Assembly (NCBI GenBank): GCA_026826555.1
Contig: JAKSZT010020697.1
Coordinates: 1,465,660 to 1,529,659 of the forward strand
Length of the DNA stretch: 64,000 nucleotides
Direction of reading: 5' to 3'
From: Tolypeutes matacus
Taxonomy: Eukaryota; Chordata; Mammalia; Cingulata; Chlamyphoridae
Position 1 is the first letter of the stretch, and each line of letters starts with the position of its first letter. Of this stretch, positions 44,790 through 56,789 are shown in pieces. A model generated the notes under the pieces. The model was not told the DNA's origin, searched no databases, and saw only the letters and a list, made by a program, of their open reading frames with translations. The position numbers and the translations under genes were made by a program.

Positions 44790-45720
44790 AAAAAAAACAA
44801 TAAATTTCATTTTATTGAAGTTGTGGAATTCTGCTCTTCAAGAGACAAACGACAGACTAGGAGAAAACATTTTTTCCAAAAATATTATGTCTGATAAAAG
44901 ACTTGTTTCTGCAATAGATAAAGAGCTCCCAACTTTCAAAAACAATAAAGCAAACAATTCAATATAAAATGTGCAAAAGATTTGAACAGATATTTCACCA
45001 AAGAAAAGATATAAATGGCAAATAAAAGCACATGAAAATATGCTCAATATCACTATTCATTCAGTAAATGCAAACAAAATCACAATAAGATATCACTACT
45101 TACTTCTTAGAATGATTAAAATTTTAAGTATTGCCAATACCAAGTGCTTCCAAAGATGTAGAAAAACTGGAAAAGCAATTGTTTCTGGTCATAAAACAAA
45201 ATGCTAAAGTTGGAAAACAGTTTAGCAGTTGTACATGAAGTCAAACTTACAGTTACTGTAAAGTAAAAGTTACTGTAAAAGCAAACAACTTCACTCCTAG
45301 GTATTTACTCTAGTGTAATGAAAACTCATGTTTTCACATGGAAAAACAGCACATGAATATTCTTAGTAATTTTCTTCATAATTTCTAAAAGCTGGAGGCA
45401 ACTCAAATATCTCTCAATTGGAGTAGATAATGTAATTATGATACATACATAAGCGGAATACTACTTAATAATATAAAGGAATAAACTATTGATACCACAA
45501 TGACAAAGATAAATCTCAAATGCATTATGCTATTCAAAAGAAGGAAAATTGCAAATGATTCTACACTATATGATTTAAGTGATATATCATTCTGGAACAG
45601 GCAAAATTATAGGACAGCAATGAATTAGTGTTAACCAGGCTCTGACTACAGGAAGTGGGGGGAGGATCTGACTACAACCTCATGGATGGCATTTTGGCCA
45701 TGATTTTGAACATCAATTTT
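44790..45720 (+). mobile_element. Ancient L1 (L1M-type) 3' end
   Basis: Decayed ORF2 C-terminus and 3' UTR: 'caaaagatttgaacagatatttcacc', 'aaagcacatgaaaatatgctcaa', 'aagctggaggcaactcaaatatc' and 'ggaatactacttaataat' are all familiar positions near the ORF2 end. No open frame. Confidence 0.7.
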
Positions 45721-45724
45721 GAAA

Positions 45725-46282
45725 ATACATCTAGTAGTTTGAGATTATTTTATGACTCCCCCAAAAGAGAAAGATTATATTTATAAACTAATCTATTTTT
45801 CTGGGTGTGATTACCTTTCATTGTATTAGATTCAGCTGAGATGTCTTTGATTAAATTAACTGTTAAGATTCTGGCTTTGATTCAACCACATCAGTAAGGC
45901 ATGACTCAGGTTGAGACCTGCCCCCTTGGTGGGCCTATATAGATGGACACTCACTCAAGCAGACACACAGGAAGAGAGAGAACATTGTCATGCTTGATCC
46001 TGGGGCCCTGGGGAGAGATGAACCATTCACTGATAGTTTACAGCTGAGATTGGGATGAAACTGGGCCCATGGAGCCTTAAGAGGAACAGGAAGTCCAGGA
46101 AGGATAGACTAGCAGAGATCCGTGACCATCTTGCTTCAAGACATGGCAATTGACTTTGGTAAGAAAGCAATCTTGAATTGATTCTTTAGGGCCTTGTAAC
46201 TGTAAGATTTTACCCCAAATAAATTCCATTTGTAAAAGCCAACAGACTTCTGCATCAGCACCCCTTTTGCAGTCTAATACAA
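45725..46282 (+). mobile_element. LTR, same family as the one hosting L1-A
   Basis: Starts 'ctagtagtttgagattatttta' and ends 'gcagtctaataca'. It shares 'ttgtattagattcagctgagatg', 'gatggacactcactcaagcagacacaca' and 'taccccaaataaattcc' with 15006-15344/30474-30778. Confidence 0.7.
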
Positions 46283-46345
46283 TATATATACAATTTGACC
46301 CAACAATTCTACTTCTAAGAACTTACACTTGGCCAGAAAATGTCA

Positions 46346-47270
46346 TGTATTCTATTTTAATCCATTCCTATGGGTGTGAACCCACTGTAAATAGAACCTG
46401 ACAAAGATGTTATTTTTAGTCAGAGTGTGGCCCAACTGAATGTTTGGGTCTTAATCCTATTACTGGAGGCTTTATGAAGGCAAAGCCTGGTGGAGGAGCA
46501 GGGAGTTGGAAGTCAACAGAAGCCAGAAGAGAAATGAGAGGACGTTGCCCTTTAACTGACAGGGAAAAACTAAAGAACCCTGAGGATTGCCAGCCAGCCA
46601 GAAGATATCAACTCCTAGAAGTAGCAAGCCTTCTAGCTTCTTGTTTTAGTTTTCCAATGGACTGCTGATGCAAAGTATCAGGAATGGGTTTGGATTTTTT
46701 AAAGGGGATTTATTTGGAGTAAAAGCTTGCAGTTCAAAGGCTGTGAAAAACCCAAACCCAGGATCATCAGAGATGCTTTCTCACCAAAATCAACTGGCAT
46801 GTGGTGAAATTTGCTGCCAATCTTTGCCAAAGTCTCTGCCTTTCCCTCCAGAATCTACCATCTCTCAGAGCCCAGCTCCTGCAGTTCAGCCACCAGCTAT
46901 CAAGCATAGGTCTTATCTCATTTTAAACTTTTCCATTTGTCCAGCCTCTTGGGGGCTTCACACTTAAGATATTCTCTAGTCCTTCCTCACATAGCAGGAT
47001 CAAATATGGCACCTTCCTTTTTCTCTGTGTCTCATTGTGTGTGTCTCTCTCTGTCTCCATTTTTATCAGACATAGCAAGAAGGCAAAGACTTAACATGAA
47101 TCACACTCCACTTACATAGTTCAATCAAAAGGCCAAAAGCATTCTTATCAAGTAATCTAATTAAAGGTCCCTCATCCAAATTTAGTGCAATCAAAAGGTG
47201 TCACACTATAGGAATATATTAGTTAAAAAATATAATCTTTCTCTTTTCAGGATTCTTAAAATAATCTCCA
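46346..47270. mobile_element. Two abutting MaLR-type LTR fragments
   Basis: 46346-46640 (+) matches the LTR type at 31394-31862 ('taatccattcctatgggtgtgaaccc', 'gtcttaatcctattactgg'). From about 46641 a second, reverse-oriented LTR-like piece follows ('ttaaaggggatttatttgg', 'gccttttgattg'-like ends). The open frames in 46444-47119 are incidental. Confidence 0.5.
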
Positions 47271-47339
47271 ACATCTGAAACCTGAATCTATCTTAAGTCA
47301 ATCCATTTTTATGTTATCTGTAATGGCATCTAGGAAACT

Positions 47340-47700
47340 AAGTCATGCATAAGAAGGAAACTTATAATGTGTGTTACATCTTTGAGGACTGATATGGAAA
47401 GTACCTCAAGATACTGAGTAGTAAAATGCAAATGTTAGTACACACTAATGACATAAACACATATGCATATACAGTATGTGAAAATGCTTGTATTTGCAAA
47501 GATATTTGAAAAATCTTAAGTTACAGAAAACAGTGTTTGCCTCTGGGAAGGAATACTGGGAGCCTCTGGTAAAGAATGGTAAAGAATGGAAAGTTTTTTG
47601 CTTGCAACCATTTTTTATGATTTGCTTTGTACTATATAAATTATTAGGTACTAATTATTTTATTTTAAAAAAGTAGATGGATTACACAAAAATAGCATAT
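47340..47700 (+). mobile_element. Ancient L1 3' end
   Basis: Carries the end region of older eutherian L1 3' UTRs: 'ttgaggactgatatgg', 'acagtgtttgcctctggg', 'cattttttatgatttgctttgtac' and an A-rich end. Homologous to 54060-54360. The similarity to that copy continues past the A-rich end (see findings). Confidence 0.6.
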
Positions 47701-48334
47701 ATAATGCAACTGAAATTGAAAAAATAAGACAGTCTAGATCTATTAAATATTAATATCATAGTATAATAGTAACTAGTGTATTAGTAACTAGTACAATAAA
47801 AAGAATAAACAAATGACAGAATTCAGGTCCTCTATAAGGAGGTGGCATTTGAACTGCACACTGAGTGATGATAACAGAAAGACATACAGACTTCATAGTG
47901 AAGATGGTTGTGTCTTATTTCTCTTAATCTTGATTTTATGTGAGCTGAATAATAATAATACAGATAAAGCTACTAGGAGCTGTTCATGTTAGAATAGAGG
48001 AGAATGGATAATGATATTCATCCAGGTCAAATTAAATTTCCCTTCCACATAACTACCTCTAATAGTTTTACTCTTGTCCTTTCCACTTATTGTCTTTGAT
48101 CCCTGGAAATGGCTAAACAATGCAAATTCTCGCTCTTGGTTCACTGTGACATCAACTCTAAAGAGGACACTCACCACCCTTAGTCACTGTTACATCACTT
48201 TTTTCATTGTTTGGCACTTTCTTGTTTAAATTATTATTACTTTTAAAATACTCACCTATTTACTGTCTACCTTACTCCAAAAAAGTATTTCTTTATTCAT
48301 GTATATGTTATTATAATATATTTACATTAGTGTT
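47701..48334. other. No recognisable gene
   Basis: The first ~110 bp resembles 54360-54470. The rest is AT-rich with no convincing frame; the frames at 47989-48177 and 48207-48401 have no recognisable features. Confidence 0.4.
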
Positions 48335-48530
48335 TAAGAAGACCAACTCTGAAGTCAAACTACACGGGTTTAAATCACACTTCATGCACCTGGTGGGATA
48401 ATTTTCCAAGTTTCCATTAATTTTCTAGAAAACAGAAGTAGAATCTACTTCAAAGACACATACAGGATAAAATAAGACAATGCCTTCATAATGCCTGACA
48501 CAGTATAGTAAATAAATAATAGATTTCACT
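48335..48530 (+). mobile_element. MIR element
   Basis: Order of motifs fits MIR: 'ctctgaagtcaaactacacgggtttaaatc', then 'cctggtgggataattttcc', then 'aaaataagacaatgcc' and 'cctgacacagtatagtaaataaa'. Diverged, as expected of an old SINE. Confidence 0.6.
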
Positions 48531-48765
48531 ACAAGTATTAATTTTCTTGCACAGTTTTCTTATTTGTCAAAAATTTCATTAAATTTTGGGATCTTCCTTA
48601 TCCTGATTTTGATTTGTGAGACATTCTGACTTTTAAAGTGAATCCTTCACATCATTACAATGATCCATTTTTCATTCATTTTACTTGGTTAGCTCTAAGA
48701 ATTCTGAAAGGTTCTCATGGTCTCCTAATATAGGATCTTTAAACAACTGAATAATAAATATGAAT

Positions 48766-48774
<9 letters not shown>

Positions 48775-48797
<23 letters not shown>

Positions 48798-48876
48798 CCG
48801 GGAGGTCCCGGGGATCGAACCCAGGTCCCTCCATATGGGAGACAGATGCCCAACTGTTTGAGCCACATCCGTCCCC
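48775..48876 (-). mobile_element. DAS-type SINE head (tRNA-derived), reverse
   Basis: Reverse-strand head with a B-box-like sequence (reverse complement of gggatcgaaccc, near 48810) and a poly(T) of about 25 on the + strand. It is flanked by tgaatcagattttt (48761-48774) and tgattcagattttt (48877-48890), 13 of 14 matching. Only the tRNA-related part plus tail is present. Confidence 0.8.
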
Positions 48877-48964
48877 TGATTCAGATTTTTAAAAGTCAGA
48901 TATAATTGGGACATTGACTTGGAAATGAGTCAGACAACAAACTGTGTGAAATTTAAGTTACTCC

Positions 48965-49070
48965 AGAGTGCCAGGCATTGTATTGCATGCTTTGTAAAGA
49001 GTATGTCATCTAAAGATTGAAATTACTATAAAATAGATATTACTATGTTATTTTACTCATGAACTAAAAT
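48965..49070 (+). mobile_element. Possible MIR fragment
   Basis: 'tgccaggcattgtattgcatgctttg' followed by 'tatgtcatctaaag' and 'aaaatagatattactatg' resembles MIR. Weak. Confidence 0.4.
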
Positions 49071-49469
49071 TAAAATGACTCCTAAATGATTGTGAAATGC
49101 ATACAGCATTACATAAATGAATGAGATGGAATTTAATCTTAGTTCTGTTGAACTAAGATTTGCAGAACCCAAATCTTTCCATATCATTTGAAACTCTGTA
49201 GGCTTCAGGACTTCCAAAGGCTGAATAATGCCCTAAAAGTTCATATAGTCTTTGCCTGAAGTTCAAGGATATGTGACATCAGAGAGAATTGGTCATGCAA
49301 GGAGTTATCTTTTCCACCTAAGGAGAAAGTGGGTGGGACAAGATCTCCAGAGTTTCTGACTCCAAGATAACAAGTCTCCTGCTATTTTTAGAAGAGTTCA
49401 AAGTCCAAATCTGCCATAACTGAAAATTGGATCAGTGTCAGTCAATATTTTTCTTTAAAAATACATTTA

Positions 49470-49600
49470 TATAATGCTTTCTACGTGGCAGGAACAATTA
49501 ATTTTACTTAAAATATATTAAGCCATGCAATTGGCTTGACAACTATGAGGTAGGTACTATCATTTCCATTTTACAGGTGAAGAAAATCATTTTCCCAGGC
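49470..49600 (+). mobile_element. MIR fragment
   Basis: 'tataatgctttctacgtggcagg' then 'ctatgaggtaggtactatcatttccattttacagg' is a clear MIR core. Confidence 0.65.
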
Positions 49601-49920
49601 CTCATTCACAGCCATTTTTTTTTCCAATTAAAGGAAAAAAGTAAAGTGAAATATTTCTTTATTACAGAAATTCTTAAAGCTTTTAACAATGTAGGTCAGG
49701 GATCTTCAAAACAGTGATATAGTTAGTAGTGTTTCCAGATTTTTTTTTTAAACTATAGAACCCTTTTCTTAACGGAACATCTATTAATATCTCAAGGTGT
49801 TTTGAAAGGTGCTCATGTCCTGACTGAAGAAGTTAATGACATCAACATAGAATCATTTGAACTTTTAATATCTGAGAATCTTTTCTTTGTGAAAAGAATA
49901 CTCATAGCTCCTTAAGTTTT

Positions 49921-50129
49921 TATTTTATTTTTTATGTTTTTTGGCTATCAGGGATCCTGGCACTTCATATATGGGTAGGCTGCACTCAACCATTAACCAA
50001 TGAGCCACATTGGCTCCCCTCTGATGATTTGTTCTTTTTTTTTTTTTTTTTTTTAGGAGGCACTGGGACTGGAACCCAGGGTCTCTCATAAGGGAAGCAG
50101 GCATTAAACCACTTAAGCCACATCTGTCC
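49921..50129 (-). mobile_element. Dimeric tRNA-derived SINE, reverse
   Basis: Two SINE heads in the same orientation. Read on the - strand: head 1 (50129 to about 50056, with 'ccctgggttccagtcccag' B-box region), an A-run of about 20 with linker (50056-50019), head 2 (about 50018-49940, 'gagccaatgtggctcattgg') and an A-rich tail. The whole 209 bp is flanked by a perfect 13-bp duplication ctccttaagtttt (49908-49920 and 50130-50142). Neither head alone is flanked by a duplication, so both probably inserted together. Confidence 0.65.
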
Positions 50130-50293
50130 CTCCTTAAGTTTTAATTAATACTAATTATTCAAAGTTTAAAATCTTAAAGCAAGTTTTATAAGGCTTTAAG
50201 CTCAATTTTAGAAAGCCAGAAATTCTGATTCCAGTGTGTACTCTTAACCACTGCACCATACTCTGTTCTCTGAACATATGTCAATAATTATTT

Positions 50294-50477
50294 GGGAAGC
50301 GGTTGTGGCTCAATCAGTAGGGCTCCCGTTTACCATATGGGAGGCCCCGGGTTCAGTTCCTGGGGCCTCCTGGTGAAGGCAAACCCGCCCGCATGGCGTG
50401 GTTAGCTGACCCAGCGAGCACAAGCAGCAAGGGGGGGATAAATGAATAAATAAATAAAATCTTAAAAAAAATAAAAA
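50294..50477 (+). mobile_element. DAS-III-type SINE
   Basis: tRNA-derived head ('gtggctcaatcagtaggg' with A-box-like sequence, 'gggttcagttcc' B-box-like), then the tail region 'ggtgaaggcaaacccgccc' and 'gaataaataaataaa'. Flanked by aataattattt at 50283-50293 and 50478-50488. Almost identical to 52802-52986. This family marks armadillos, by recall. Confidence 0.88.
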
Positions 50478-50859
50478 AATAATTATTTTAATTCTGCTCA
50501 TATTCTAGTTGCCTGGTGTGTTGACCTGTTTGAGTCTTCAAAGTGGACTTGTCAGGAGAAAATCAGAGAAACAATTGGAGTAGCTCCAAGACTTAGAAAC
50601 ACTAGACCAACAAGATCAGAAAACCAGAAGAGAAGAAAGGTTTAGGGATAGCTGAGGAGGAGAGGCCCATTCCAGCCCCAAGAGCTCCTAAAAGGCCAGT
50701 CAAATTTCAGAGTATTCTTCTTCTCACTAAAGACCATTCTTTTAAAGTTAGACAAACAAACAAACACACATAACCAATGCTAACATTCAGGACCAATTGA
50801 GCAGTCTATTATAATCTCAGAGATTCCAATAATAAAGGATGTTTATAATATCAAAATAC

Positions 50860-51030
50860 TTATTGAAAATTTATTGATATTAAGAGCTTTATAAGGATTA
50901 TCTAATTTGATCCTGATATCTCTATAATTCCCTTTAAATAAAACTTAAAGAGATCATGTTTTGCCAAAACTCATACTATAAATGGTAAAACTAAGATTTT
51001 AAACTCAGGACTGTATGAAGCAGACACTTT
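50860..51030 (+). mobile_element. MIR fragment
   Basis: 'ttattgatattaagagctttataaggattatctaatttgatcctgatatc' then 'gttttgccaaaactcatac' and 'taaactcaggactg' follow the MIR order. Diverged. Confidence 0.55.
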
Positions 51031-51890
51031 GCTCATAATTATTAGAGTATACTAAACCTGGTCACACATTTCTCCATATTGTATATATAGGATATGATAC
51101 ACAAAATCTCCTTCACCCAACAAAAACTGTGAAACAAGGTTGTCAATGTGATTAACTATCTAACATAACAATAAAAATGAGTTTTAGTCCAAATAATGGC
51201 AGGGATGAATGGTAGACCTTTCATTTGGAGATAGAAAAAGAGAGAATAAGACCAGATTTGGGAGAAGAAGAGAAGGTATAGAAAGAGAAGATAGAAAATA
51301 AAAAATTCAAAACATTTCTATTGCCCAGAATATTTTATTTTTGTTTTATAATTGCAAAGTTTGAGCTTGCATTGCATCATATATGAAGTATTAAGACTTT
51401 CTTTGTTCTCATACATTCTGTTATAAAAGATACTTCCTAGGAGTTCCCTTAATCATGTGAATCAATTAATAGGCTGACTTCAAACACAATCAATAGCACT
51501 ATTGCTCATAGTGTATGTAAATATTATCTGCTTCAGAAGCATCTGGATAATTTGTTTAAAATGTAGAAACATCAATCCAAGCATTGCCCAATTATTTAGA
51601 ATCTATAAAGTTGTTTCATCAAAATCTGAATGGTAAAATGATTGAGCTCCTGATTCGGAAAGTACATTAAAGATTGACAACCCAATGGTCAATAAATTAA
51701 TCAAAATTGGATATTTTTGTACTGTTCAGTAATTTATTGCCTGAGCCTTTTCTTAAAGAGTCTATATGCCATACACATAGTCTTTGACACAAAATAGTCA
51801 CTGTCCATAGAAATTACCTTCTTTTCTCTTAGCAAGAAAAAGATAAAATCATTTTATATGCTTGTGATTATTTCTCAGTCAAATCACTTG
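51031..51890. other. No recognisable gene
   Basis: AT-rich. The part at about 51520-51690 weakly resembles 57065-57190 and MER5A-like DNA transposon remnants ('cagaagcatctggataatttg'), too weak to annotate firmly. Confidence 0.35.
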
Positions 51891-52801
51891 TTAACCCCAC
51901 AGCAACTTCATAGCATTTTCACCTTACATTTCTGAGAATGTAGATCAGAGTTTAACATGAGAGATGTCATGGTATAAAACATGGCCACAACTTTATCAAT
52001 GGAGAATGTGGACACCATACACAGATACATAAATATGCAGGGTATTAAGAATAAGATAACCACAGAGATATGAGAAATAAAGTTTGACAGGGCTTTTCAC
52101 CTCCCCTTTAAATGGTAAGATTTTAGACTGTACAAGAAGATCATACAGGAGGCCATCAAGAGGAGGAAGTTTCATAGGTAGATAAACACACTGTTGGCAG
52201 GCACAAAGAGACCAAGAGTGTAGGTGCCCATGCAGAGAAGTTTCAGCAAAGAGATCAAGTCACACATGGAGTTATGTAGGGCAATAGAGCCACTGAAGGG
52301 CAGCCTCATTGTGAAGAGGATCCAAATGATTGCAGGGCCAAAGCCTCTAGACCTGGAAACTCCTATGAGGAGGCCACAAGCCTATGAGCTCATGATGGTT
52401 GTGTAGTACAGGGATTTGCAGATGGCCACGTAGTGGTCATGGGCCATCACCATGAGTAGGATGATCTCAGCAACACCAAAATGATGCTTAGCAAAAATTT
52501 AAGTCATAAAGCTCCTGAAAGAGACATTTTCCCCACACAAACAGTATCAGTTATCATGGAAAAATAGCAGCTGTATAAAAGGGCTAAGTGAGACAGGAAT
52601 TAAAGTTAAAACATCTAAATTTGTTCAAATAAAAAGATCTATTCTTTTTGTGGATACAAATTCTTAATTCTCTAAATAATCCCCTCAATTAATCTTCCTA
52701 AATAAAATCACAGTCAACTTAGTTTGTGACTAGACTAGCACATTCTGAATTTAATAGAAATGCAAATATGCACAAATACTATTATGAAATAGTATTGAGG
52801 G

Positions 52802-52986
52802 GGAAGCGGCTGTGGCTCAATCAGTAGGGCTCCCGTTTACCATATGGGAGGCCACGGGTTCGGTTCCCGGGGCCTCCTGGTGAAGGCAAGCCCACCCGCA
52901 CGGCGTGGTTAGCTGACCCAGTGAGCACAAGCAGCAAGGGGGGGATAAATGAATAAATAAATAAAAATCTTTGAAAAAAAAAAAAA
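52802..52986 (+). mobile_element. DAS-III-type SINE inside the olfactory receptor pseudogene
   Basis: 185 bp with tRNA-like head and A-rich tail, flanked by a perfect 16-bp duplication gaaatagtattgaggg (52786-52801 and 52987-53002). It lies within the ~2-kb segment that separates the two halves of the receptor gene. Confidence 0.92.
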
Positions 52987-53189
52987 GAAATAGTATTGAG
53001 GGAGCACTATGCTTACTATACATCAAAAGGCATTGTAGAACAAAACCAATTATAACATGTATTAAAAAGCACATGAATGAGGAGATCAAAGGAAGAGACA
53101 ATAATGCTGAAGTGGATTCAAATATGTGTGAGGCTTTGGAATACAATAAAGGTGAGATTTTTAGATCTATGAATAAAAGATAATTATTC

Positions 53190-54420
53190 AACTATAAAAA
53201 TAGATATCAAGAAAAATTTAAAATGTAATCCTGATTTAAACCCTTATATCAAAATAAAGTCCATATGAACCTAAATTTAAATTTAAAAATAAAAACACAA
53301 AAATGCTAAAAAAACAAGCTTCTGAAAAATATGGAGAAATATTTAAGTAAGAATAAATTCTTACTGAATTCATTTAAGTCTATTTATATGATATTAAAAG
53401 AAAAAAAAATATTGATGTCTTATATGTAAATATAAAAAATTTACATAGTCAACACATTTATGCCTAGAATAAAACAGGTAAAAATATGCCACAAGTCTCA
53501 ATTACATTAATTATACATACAACAGTAAAAGGGAAAAAATTAATGTATAACTAACTCATAAAAATTAATAAGAAAATGATCAACAAATCAAACAAAATAA
53601 GTAAAACAGCTTAATAAACAATTCACAAATAAATACAATAATTTTCAAAAATGCTAAAATTTGCTCAATTATACTGAAAACATTTCAATTAAACTGTACA
53701 AATTAAATGCAATTTCTGATTTTAAAAGATTTCCAAATACCATAAATGTTTAACAAGCATAAGGTGCTGATACTATGGATAAACAGATATTCTCACAGAT
53801 TGTGGGCAAGAGTGTATTAGGTCAAAGCTCAATAAAATGCATTTTGATAATAAATATGATCATCAATGTTAAAAACACATATCAATTGACTCAACAATTC
53901 CAATTATCGAAACTCATTCTTACACATAAACAAAAATATTGTTATTGTATAATTACCTGTCATAGAAAAATATTGAAATCAACATGAAGAGAATGGGATA
54001 CACTAATTTTAGTACAGTTCTTACTTTTATTTTTATATTTTGCAGTATAAGGATAGCTGGGATTTAGTTCTGTAAAGACTGATATACATAGATTGTGAAG
54101 ATGTTAAATAATAAAATGCAAACTTTAATACACAGAGACATATGCACACATATATAAATAATAACCCTTTATTTCCAAAAATTATCCTTTAAGGATCTTA
54201 AATATAGAGTCAGTGATTGTCCCTGAGTAAGAGTACTGTGTGATTTGGTTAAGGATGGGTAGGAAATTTGCTTTTTACTTTGCACCTTTTGTATGGTTTT
54301 CTTTTCTGATATTTGTTGTTATTGTTCTTTTAATTATTTTGTTTTTAAAAGTAGATGCATTGCATATTTAAAAATTATATGTAAAGCAACATATAGTTGA
54401 ATTGAATAAAGAGGACAGTG
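53190..54420 (+). mobile_element. Ancient L1 3' part inside the olfactory receptor pseudogene
   Basis: Very AT-rich, decayed ORF2 C-terminus and 3' UTR. Landmarks include 'gactcaacaattccaattatcg', 'ctgatatacatagattgtgaag' and 'gagtcagtgattgtccctgag', ending in a T-rich block and 'gtttttaaaagtagatg'. The same 3' end is at 47340-47700. This insertion may be what split the receptor gene. Confidence 0.55.
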
Positions 54421-54789
54421 TGCGTAGCATTAAATATTTTAACTAGTATAATAAAAAGAATGAACATCATTGACAAAAATTTAACTAAAAACAAAGCTGA
54501 ATGAGAACAAAATTAATGTAGATAATACAGAAATTAAATACTATATAACTCATCAATTTTGAGGAAATGACTGAGGCATAAATGACATCCAAAAATGATA
54601 AGCCAGCAAGAAAAATGTGCATAGGTGAGCCCAGGGACATACTGACAGCTACAGTCATGACAATGAGTAAGTTGCTGGCCATGGTCAAAATATAGGAGAG
54701 CAAGAAGATAATAGAAAGTAATTTCTTTCCTTTGGATTCTGCATGAGGCCCAGGAGGACAAAATAAGTCACATTGTTCCTTGGTTCCAT

Positions 54790-55789
54790 CTCTTGTTTTA
54801 TAGATGCTGATTTGAGGTTTGGAGACAGTTTACCTATAAAATAGTCAAAAATTTTAGTGTGTTATAAGCCTAATCTTTTAATTATTCATTCAGTTAAAAT
54901 GTCTATGGAAAATCTATTTGTGAAAACTTGTCATCATATGCATTGGGGTTAACAAGTGGAGTAAGACAATATTCCCTATCCTCACTGTTTGGATTTATAA
55001 TTATGGGGTGAGAACAACACAGACCAATGTAATCAGTGCTATTTTAAAAATATTCACATGTTGCTAAGGTTGTAAAGTTTGGCAACATAAACCAAACTAG
55101 GGTCAAGAAAGTTTCCCAGAGTAAGTAATACTTTCACTGAGTTTAAAAGGTAAAGTTAGAATCAACTAGAACAAGAAAGGATGGGAAGGTGCACCATTTA
55201 TAGTCACAAATTCACAACTTAAGGACACTGATAGGTAATTTACATAGTTTAAGTGGATTTAAAAATTATGAAAGGAAGACTGTAGACCAAAGTTCACTGA
55301 CCTAGTTTCTTCATACCACACTGAAACCTCCTTCTTTAGATGGGATTTCCTTCTTTTGTTGAATTATAAATGCTGAAGCCATACAATTTTTATTTAAAAA
55401 GAATCATTTGGGCTGCTGCAGGAGGACAGATAGTTGAAAGCAGGAATAAAAGTGGGGAGACTGGCAGGAGGGTAATTGCAGTAAGCCAAGGAGATACCAG
55501 AGAGATAGTGAGGATAGTCAAAATTATAGTATATTTTGAAAGTAGACTTCACAGAATGTTTTTGAAGATATGAACAAGCAAAGTGAGAGGAATAAAAATA
55601 GTGAAAGATATTGTAAGATATTTGTTCCGAAAAATAACATGGAAGATGATACCATTTAATGAGATGAGGGATAGGTTTGATGTGGAATATCAAGCATTTA
55701 GTTTTATGAACACCAGTTTGATATTCAATCAGTGATATTCATTAGGTAGTTGCATACAGAAATTTTCATGTATTTGCTCATTTAATTGT
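54790..55789. other. No recognisable gene
   Basis: AT-rich sequence upstream of the receptor pseudogene. The frames at 55370-55573 and 55394-55693 have no recognisable features. No promoter elements identified. Confidence 0.4.
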
Positions 55790-55965
55790 CATAACCATAC
55801 AATGAGGTAGATGTTATTGCTGCTTCCATTTTGTAGATGAGATTCATAAATGGCAAGTAAATCATCCAAGACCATAAAACTAGGAAGTGTTAGAGGTGGA
55901 TTATAAATCAGGGCTCCTAGACTTCAAAGCCCACATTCTTAACTATCAGACCACACTGACTGACT
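55790..55965 (+). mobile_element. MIR element
   Basis: 'gtcataaccatacaatgaggtagatgttatt', 'ttccattttgtagatgagattcataaatgg', 'ggcaagtaaatcatccaagac' and 'gctcctagacttcaaagcccacattcttaac' occur in MIR order. Confidence 0.8.
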
Positions 55966-56789
55966 CAGTTTCCACCATCTAGTGGGATTAGAGATATTGG
56001 CAATGAACTTCTGGAAAGAACATGAAAGAAGATAGGTTCATAAGGTCTAATTGGATGGGTGCTATGCAAATGCTACATATTTCATGCTGAGAATCTGAGA
56101 CTGCAAGCATGCTTCCATATTCCAGAGCTGAATTCTTTGAAGATTGTGCAACTTCTTCATCTATTACAATTGAATTTGGCCCTATCTTCAGATTTGCTCA
56201 TTTCTTCCCTGACAGCATATTAAACTACAATCTCAAATAAAGAAGATCCACTCATTTTAACAAAGAGAACATGCCTCACTCAGGCCCTTCTTAAGATTTA
56301 TAACCAAATCCCTTTTTAACATGTGGACCCAACAAACAGGAGATCGCTGACTAGCTCAAACAATGAATTTGTTAGTTAAGAGAATTAACAGTGTGTTGTT
56401 TCACTGTGATGACAGTAATAAAACAGGAAATGTGAACCCATATTGAGGGTTACAAGCCTCACTGCATGGCAATGGCATTGGAGATGAGATTGAGAGTGAC
56501 CAAGTTAAACCTGCCTCTACTGACCGCTCAACAAAGTGGTAACTGCATTAGATTTTTATGCCATGTTTGGTTATATTATTATTTGGGGGAGTGCCACTCA
56601 GCAGGAATCAGGCCAGTTCATATATATCCTGTCATGAATATCTACTTATAAATGTTACATAAGCATGTTTTTATCAACTTCTTACATTCTAATTGTGGTT
56701 AGCAAGTTTATGATATTTTGAGGAAAGACGATCAATATCACTTTAATACACAACACACAGGGCCATCAGACAGAAGAATTTTGCCCCAA
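55966..56789. other. No recognisable gene
   Basis: No convincing frame. The 61-codon frame at 56466-56651 shows no known features. Confidence 0.4.

Larger units (their letters stand above)
51891..54789 (-). pseudogene. Olfactory receptor pseudogene, OR4-family-like, split
   Basis: Odorant receptors are intronless seven-helix GPCRs. The start is at 54789 ('MEPRNNVTYFVLLGLMQNP', typical N-terminus with an N-glycosylation NNVT site). TM1-TM2 remains run to about 54530 in shifting frames. About 2 kb of unrelated sequence (with a DAS SINE and old L1) follows, then the gene resumes at about 52570. The TM3 motif [10 protein letters not shown] is at 52418-52447, where the family has DRY and this copy DHY. 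TM4-TM5, the KALS..ISHISVVILF TM6 region and 'TFSIDKVVAMFYTM' TM7 region follow, ending at TAA 51891-51893. In-frame stops after 'TTIMSS', in 'FIYL' and before 'KALS', plus frameshifts near the C-terminus and in TM1. OR4C-like wording, but assignment below family level is uncertain. Confidence 0.85.

Noticed and set aside
48775..48876. Possible tRNA gene
   Set aside because: A- and B-box-like sequences belong to a tRNA-derived SINE with poly(A) and target duplications; no tRNA cloverleaf was evident.
50310..50501. Reverse-strand frame 'LRFYLFIHLSPPCCLCSLGQ', also at 52817-53191
   Set aside because: Antisense translation of the DAS SINEs, not a protein family.
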